Of a DNA stretch of 64,000 nt, positions 58,401 to 64,000 are shown piece after piece. Under the pieces are notes generated by a model. It saw nothing but the letters and a program-made list of their open reading frames with translations, did not search any database and was not told the DNA's origin. The position numbers and the translations under genes were made by a program. The stretch's first letter is position 1, and every line of letters begins with the position of its first letter. Source of the DNA: Sanderia malayensis (taxonomy: Eukaryota; Cnidaria; Scyphozoa; Semaeostomeae; Pelagiidae); contig RQOL01000729.1 of assembly GCA_013076295.1 (NCBI GenBank), forward strand, positions 1,302,001 through 1,366,000. The letters are read 5' to 3'.

Positions 58401-59380
58401 GATTTTCGCAATGCGTTTTCGAGCCAAGCAAACGCCATGATACGATACTAATATATTTGCAAAACACAACCTATATAGGATATGATTTAAATCTCAGAGA
58501 CATTCCATGAGCCCACTACCATTGCAAAGACTGCAGTCAAAATAAGACCAAATAGAAGCATTGCACGCAACGTACAGTGCAGGCGGCTAGCATGAGTAGC
58601 CTCAAGTTCATTCAAGCTATATACTGAGCTGGGATCGAATAGGATGAACCAGGATCAGACCAGCCAGACGAGCTACGATCGATGTATGCGCCCCAATAAA
58701 CAAGCCAGACCAGATCGAAACCATATGATTATCTTATAATGAGGTCAAGGTAACATCACAGCGAGAATCGCTTTTAGATTTTTTACTAGAAGACAATGTA
58801 ATGCCAGTCATAGCTATAAAGAAACTCATGAATAGCAAAATCACTTCATGAATTTAACATATTCATTGTAAATACCAGTTAAAACACCCATAATATATAA
58901 CTTCTAATTTAATAATAAATAACTGAGGAATAAAATTCACTAAATAATTTAGCTTACATACGTATTAATCTATATTGTTATATTCATTGATAAATTCCCG
59001 GACCCAATAAATATATTTGTTAATTTTCATTACAACTAAGTTATACCCCACTTACTATACAATTCTCTACTCATATTATTCTCACTATACAACTAGTAAT
59101 AAACACTGGGGATATCATACTGGGGAGAAGGTATAGCCTCCCATGAAGAAAATACAACGGACAATAGATGCATCTTGTCCAAGATATATGAAGAGTTGAA
59201 GAACGTTTTTCTGAAGCGCCTGCCACATGCGCACGCATTAATTGACTCTCGCATCTCTCTGATACAAATACTGCACGATACTGAGATTCAGATTCGGCTT
59301 CACAGTAGACAGTTCACTCATCCATAGATACATGGCTAGGACCTCTTTCTTGATCTAAGACCTGATCTTTGTCTGAATCT
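55466..59380. other. intergenic, no gene seen
   Basis: About 3.9 kb. The first part is probably 3' UTR of M3, with an intron starting at 55469. The rest is AT-rich, with only short open frames that show no composition or splice signals of a gene. Enhancers for the neighbouring bHLH gene could lie here but cannot be read from one sequence. Confidence 0.5.
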
Positions 59381-59944
59381 CTATTCAACCTCGATGCAAT
59401 TTCGTTTGCTATCATCTTCATCCCCGTCGATGACTTCCCCAGTCCGCTTTCTCTTGCGGCCAATTTCGCTTGGCGAGCTTTCCTGCAACGTCTCCTCGAG
59501 ATACTTGATATATTTGATTGCGGCTCTCAGTGTTTCGACTTTTGACATTCGTTTCTCTGAAGTTTCCAGCGGTAGGTGTTCGCGGAGATGCGCGTAGCCT
59601 TCGTTGACCGTTCGCACGCGCATCCGCTCACGCTCGTTCCGCTTGCGAATGAAACCGGTCTCGAAACCAAACTCGTGAAGCAGTGGAAACGGTACCATCG
59701 GTATCGAAATGTTGTTCTGAGCCGGCAAGGAGTGATACACGGGCTGGTGAAACGATGAGTTGTACGTGTCTAAACACACTGGGCTTGGCTGAATGATCTG
59801 CGCATCTCTTTGGGTCTCGAAGTACGGCTCGATGGGGTCGTGATTGAATTGTGCCACGCGGTCCAGTTGAAGCAAATCGTAACCATTGTCAATGTTTGGC
59901 ACACAGAATGCGCTGTTCGGCGAACAGTGTAGCGATGTGTTCAT
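59381..59944 (-). CDS. achaete-scute-like bHLH transcription factor (ASCL3/4/5 type)
   Basis: Single-exon frame, 187 aa, ATG at 59944. The bHLH domain lies at about residues 98-155. Its basic region is RKRNERERMRVRTVNEGYAH, with the Glu and Arg residues that contact an E-box; helix 2 holds MSKVETLRAAIKYIKYLEE. FIRKRNERER plus VNEGYA and KVETLRAAI are typical of the ASCL3/4/5 branch rather than ASCL1/2. Such factors pair with E-proteins in the nucleus and drive neural, secretory or other cell fates. The N-terminal half is low-conservation, and an acidic tail (DGDEDDSKRN) ends the protein. Being intronless is usual for ASCL genes. The exact orthologue cannot be fixed by eye; other group A bHLH families fit less well. 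Confidence 0.9.
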   Translation of the reverse strand: MNTSLHCSPNSAFCVPNIDNGYDLLQLDRVAQFNHDPIEPYFETQRDAQIIQPSPVCLDTYNSSFHQPVYHSLPAQNNISIPMVPFPLLHEFGFETGFIRKRNERERMRVRTVNEGYAHLREHLPLETSEKRMSKVETLRAAIKYIKYLEETLQESSPSEIGRKRKRTGEVIDGDEDDSKRNCIEVE

Positions 59945-60238
59945 TTTAGATTGTTCTTCTCAAATCCTAGATAATTTTCCACCAAGAGATGTTAATACTG
60001 CTTTAGTTCTTACTAGAACTAAAGAAGTTGATGAGATTTGATTATTGCTGGTAGACAACACAACGTTCTTCTCTCAGTTCTCCTTCGTGTTTTTTAGTTC
60101 TTCTTCGTGTCTTTCTAGTACTTCTCACAGTTCTTCTTCGTGTTTTTTAGTTCTCCTTTGTGTTCGGGGTTTCGTACTTCAAAAGATGCCTTCTTCTTGA
60201 GATGCTACGTCTCGGAAACTGTAGCTTGCTCTTCTCAG

Positions 60239-60266
60239 CTATATAATCAGCCAACTGATTATATAG
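60239..60266. repeat. perfect 12-bp inverted repeat, 4-nt spacer
   Basis: CTATATAATCAG, then CCAA, then its exact reverse complement, about 300 bp upstream of the bHLH start codon. It may be 5' UTR hairpin, a dimer site, or chance in AT-rich DNA. Confidence 0.8.
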
Positions 60267-60645
60267 CCACGTCTTTATAATACCAGGCAAGTTAGGTAAT
60301 TACGCGCCGAAATGAGACAAAATCAACTCGATTTGAAAGCACAATTTACCTTCTCTTTGCGCTCTCTATTTAAACATCAACGTGCATTCAAGCAGCAATC
60401 TTCTTTGTAAAATCTTTTAAGCAGAAGTACACCTACAAGCCTGCCTGACTTGTGAAGCTGAGAACAGTTAACCAGAAGCCTTCGTCAATCCAAGCAGCAA
60501 AGTTGACTCGCCTTCTTGGTAAATAGGCAATGCATTCAACTGTAGGACTCTATATGCCTCTATCTCAATCGACCGAAAACCTGTTAGAGGTGATTCTCGA
60601 CTTTGACATCCAAAGTTCTTCTGATAATTAACGCAAATGCAGCAT

Positions 60646-60656
60646 CTATTTATAGG
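60646..60656 (-). promoter_or_regulatory. possible TATA box of the bHLH gene
   Basis: Minus-strand CCTATAAATAG is a near-consensus TATA box about 700 bp upstream of the ATG at 59944. It would imply a long 5' UTR. No initiator or transcript evidence is available. Confidence 0.3.
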
Positions 60657-61342
60657 ATAAGGGGGGCTACAGAACGGCGCAAAGAATGGCCTGCTTAAGG
60701 CATTGCAGCTGAAAAAGCACATATCCATTATAAAACGCAATGTTTGTTTTCAATCGGCCAATCGCGCAAGTGTCACGTCACGTGGGTGAACCAACGATGA
60801 GCAGTAAGCAACGGGCATGCTCTCGCAAACGTATGATCTCTGTATTGTTGTCATGCGTACACACATACGTGACGTCACTTGCCTTTGTGCCATTGTCTGG
60901 AGTCGAGACACAAGTCGGAGATCGAGATAGAGAATAGAATGGCCAACAAGGCCCTGATGGTGAAGCTAAGTAGGACATTGACTGCCAGGACAATGGGCCC
61001 GATGGGCATGACGAAGTGAAATTCTCACGCTATTGACTGCTGCTCAACTTGTAACAGCCTTGGATTGTAGACGAGTCATGTCTTAATTACATAAAACGAT
61101 CTCACATCTTTATAGTATCATTAGCTTGATGATATGCAAACGTTTTATAATCATTTATACTATTGACAAAGATATTAAGATGCCAGTATAGCTGATAACG
61201 CAATAATGTGTTTCAATCACCATCGTATCAATGTTATATTATCTATTATAAAATGTCATACATCTTATTACATTATATCATATCTTATCATGACATTTTA
61301 TACTACCATGTTATATTATTATATTAAACTATGATTTTATTA

Positions 61343-61508
61343 TATGTCAACTCTGTCTTATAAAATGTTCGAATTACAAAAAGAAATTATATAGGTCTGT
61401 ATAAAATGATTTGTTCTTTAGTGACCCTTGAAGGAACAGATAATTTCAATCGAATTAGATAGAGTTCGGGCTACGAGAGCTCGAAATGTGCAAATTTGTT
61501 TGACTGTA
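61343..61508. mobile_element. mariner-like MITE, family A, copy 2
   Basis: Reverse-oriented relative of 6106-6290: it ends TTTGACTGTA and contains the complement of the shared CTCTATCTAATT and GGGTCACTAAAGAAC segments. Diverged and non-coding. Confidence 0.5.
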
Positions 61509-64000
61509 TATTGTAAGTACTATACTATACTATAATGTAAAATATTATAAATTTGTGATGTTCATTGTTCATAAAACGATAAGTATAAGACAAGAAGTAG
61601 TAAATTCATGATCTTGTATTGTATTTCACAACACAAAATCACATCATATTGTATTAGATTATAGCATACTCAATATTATGCAGTTGCTTAGTTTATCGAA
61701 GACTCTATTCTATTATCCTCAGTTGAACAAAGACTCGCTGAAGCAAGTTCGATTGCAGTTGGTTTCTACCGTATGAGCGTGAAGTGTGTCCTTGAAAAGC
61801 TCCCGCGATCGTAAGCAAATTTTGCGGTTCACAGATAATACGGATTTCTTAACAATCCAATCGTTGTGATAGTTAATACATTAACGGTCAACTAAAGATA
61901 ACTCCACGTGAGTGAAAGGGTGAGGATTGAAATCTGAACTTCTCAAATATGTGGTCTCGTAAAGAGTCCTCAACTGTGTTGACGAGAGTACTCAACTGTG
62001 GACCGGGGCATGAATGCGAAGCTAAATTCAGCTTTCACAACCTGGAGAACGCTTTGCAGAACAGACGGTTAATACTAGTGCCACAACAGAGCACAACACA
62101 AACAACCATGACCTAATTTTCGAGGAAATGTTGCAGTACTAATCAACAGCCAAGAAGTAGGTCCGTCATGCTGATATGGGCTGTGTAAGCAAATCACTGT
62201 GTATAATGCAATACAAATTGTTGGCACATTACACGGTTGCTTACCTATATCCGCTTAATGCGGAAATGAAGCGATAAAATGATAACACCGATAATGATAA
62301 ATATAATAACGATAAAGATAATGAGGGTGATAATGCTGATTATCATGATTATAATGATGACGATGGTGAATGACAATGAAGCAACGTTTATTAAGAGTTT
62401 TAATTATTGGCTTCTTTGTTAGACCTTCATGAGGAAATAGTCTGTATCGATTAAAGTTATATACAAGTTCGAGCTGAGCTCAAAAAAAGGCTCTCCTGTG
62501 AACAACACAGTATGAGTTGTTGTAAGGAATCCAAACAGTTATTTAAGTCTACACAAATGACATATACATATACGAGACAGAGTTGTTTATGTTTACTGCT
62601 TGTCTTGTTTACACGGAATAGACTGTCGCCTAGTTATTACTGTTTACTCGTGCAATAAAAAAACATCTGCAATACTGTTTATCTATCAATATGCCAGACA
62701 GACGAATGCTGATGTGGTATCGAGTGCCGAGGATGGTTAAACGATCATATACAGACATATAAAGTGTAGTTATAGGAGACAGCTAATTGTATAAAGAAGC
62801 CAATATAAGGTATACTCTCTGGTGCGAGGATGTGTGGCGATGTTAATGCCAAAAAAGGTTAGGCTTCTTGAATATAGTTGAAGCATTTGCGATGTGCTTT
62901 ATATTAGTTGGATTGGTTACCAAACTAGCAAAACCTCCTGAAGGAAAAACATACAAAGAAGAACTCATAATAGAGAGATGAGTGGCCAATACAGATTATG
63001 CAAAGCAAAAGAGGTGTTGCTATTCTTGGCGAACGGGAATTGTTTTCTTATTAAACAGAAAACATACGGTGAATATAAATCCATTGACCACAGACAAAAC
63101 ATACACACGTTAGAAAACGAAAATATTCTCACTGCGGGTGAATGCGCACTTTCTCAGCTTTACAATGCATTTTCCCACGGTTCGGGTGAGTCAAACAGGC
63201 AACAACGCATGCTTACTGAATGCGAGTGTTTCGAAGCAAACGAGTATAAAACGAGAAATCCGCAATATCTGACCCTCTGTAATGCAAGAAACGTTTGTTT
63301 GCGTTAGGTATACATGGTGGATATTGCCAAATCAAGTCACTGCTGGTTGCAATGACGCACTTTCGGGCGAAAGTGAAGCATTGAAACATGGCGGAAAATC
63401 ATGCAGCACAAACAGAGCTAAATATAGTTTGACTACATAAATATCGTCTGCATCTATGGTATTAAAACATGTTTGAAAATGGATTGGCTATGAGATACAC
63501 CTGTGTTCGTGCGGCATTGGTGAAGGCCGTTGTAGTCAAACATTGCATAAAATAGCGAAAATTACCGCGCGTTGCTTTCGTTCGTTCCGCGCCGCAGCTA
63601 AGCCTCTGCGTGACTATATTAATGCTATAAACAAAAGACATCATTAATTCATGGATTGTATTGCGTTGTGTAGAATTCGACGAATGCTGAGATTTGTAGA
63701 ATCTGTTCTCAGCAAAAGGCCCATGTCTGTGTACTCAGCTTCACAGCTATGAAAACAACGTCGTCAAACCTGTTTATCGACTCATATCGGTAAACAATGA
63801 ACCTCGAGATTCTTATCTGTACAAAATGCAACTGACGATCTCGTCTGTTTGTCGTGCAGAATTTTGCGCAAATATCTGTAAAAGTAGGATTTGTTCGCCA
63901 TGAAAGTTCCAACCTTGTCATTCCCACTTCAAAGGATGATAGCCTTGCTTGAAAAGTTGTCAGGCAACTTTTCAAGGGGTTAGAACTTGAGATTAGAGCT

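Larger units (their letters stand above)
59945..64000. other. upstream region of the bHLH gene, no further gene seen
   Basis: Contains a candidate TATA box (60646-60656), a 12-bp palindrome (60239-60266), a MITE copy (61343-61508) and otherwise AT-rich sequence. Open frames up to 109 codons (62978-63307) show no protein signature or splice support. Confidence 0.5.

Noticed and set aside
62978..63307. 109-codon open frame as a gene
   Set aside because: No domain, signal peptide, splice context or coding-like composition; chance open frame.

Overview
The window is nuclear DNA of an invertebrate animal. It holds split genes with short GT-AG introns, a minor-spliceosome protein (SNRNP35), a 21-exon EIF2B5, a 17-exon MYST acetyltransferase of KAT6 type, an achaete-scute-like bHLH gene, mariner-like MITEs and blocks of the animal telomere motif (CCCTAA). 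Base composition and gene style fit a cnidarian or other early-branching animal, but this is a guess. No bacterial, viral or CRISPR feature is seen. All exon models were built by eye from splice sites; in every multi-exon model the reading phases close exactly.

Layout. 1-1035: no gene. 1036-2097 (-): SNRNP35. 2554-5338 (-): a small secreted von Willebrand A protein. 5846-14484 (-): EIF2B5, complete. 15031-23488 (-): KAT6-type histone acetyltransferase, complete. 24325-26616 and 27716-33308 (-): two related secreted Gly/His/Tyr-rich proteins, M1 and M2. 34851-55465 (+): a giant secreted protein, M3, transcribed head-to-head with M2. 55466-59380: no gene. 59381-59944 (-): achaete-scute-like bHLH. 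59945-64000: no gene seen.

The striking part is the 24-55 kb secreted-protein cluster. M1 and M2 share a first-exon plan, a Gly/His-rich start and a nearly identical long cassette. M2 shares a C-terminal motif (PGFTTIxWxGHA) with the distant vWA gene at 2554-5338, so that gene probably belongs to the same matrix-protein set, cut off from it by EIF2B5 and KAT6. M3 carries 13 copies of a module built of HRP, YHQPP and FHQPP strings, set between Gly/His-rich minisatellite-coded stretches, with many Lys-Arg sites as in a processed polyprotein. I infer an extracellular material (cuticle, periderm, skeleton or capsule), possibly held by metal-histidine or tyrosine/catechol links; the sequence does not prove that use.

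The best candidate for something new is at 53559-53605. The M3 reading frame ends at a stop, but a textbook -1 ribosomal frameshift signal lies just before it: U UUU UUA in the right frame, a 9-nt spacer and a 12-bp hairpin. The -1 frame is then open for 632 more codons. A one-base assembly error in the T run is the main rival explanation.

Other points: an intron in KAT6 filled with tandem copies of its own 5' splice junction, telomere-repeat satellite inside EIF2B5, and two perfect 20-bp inverted repeats beside and inside M3.
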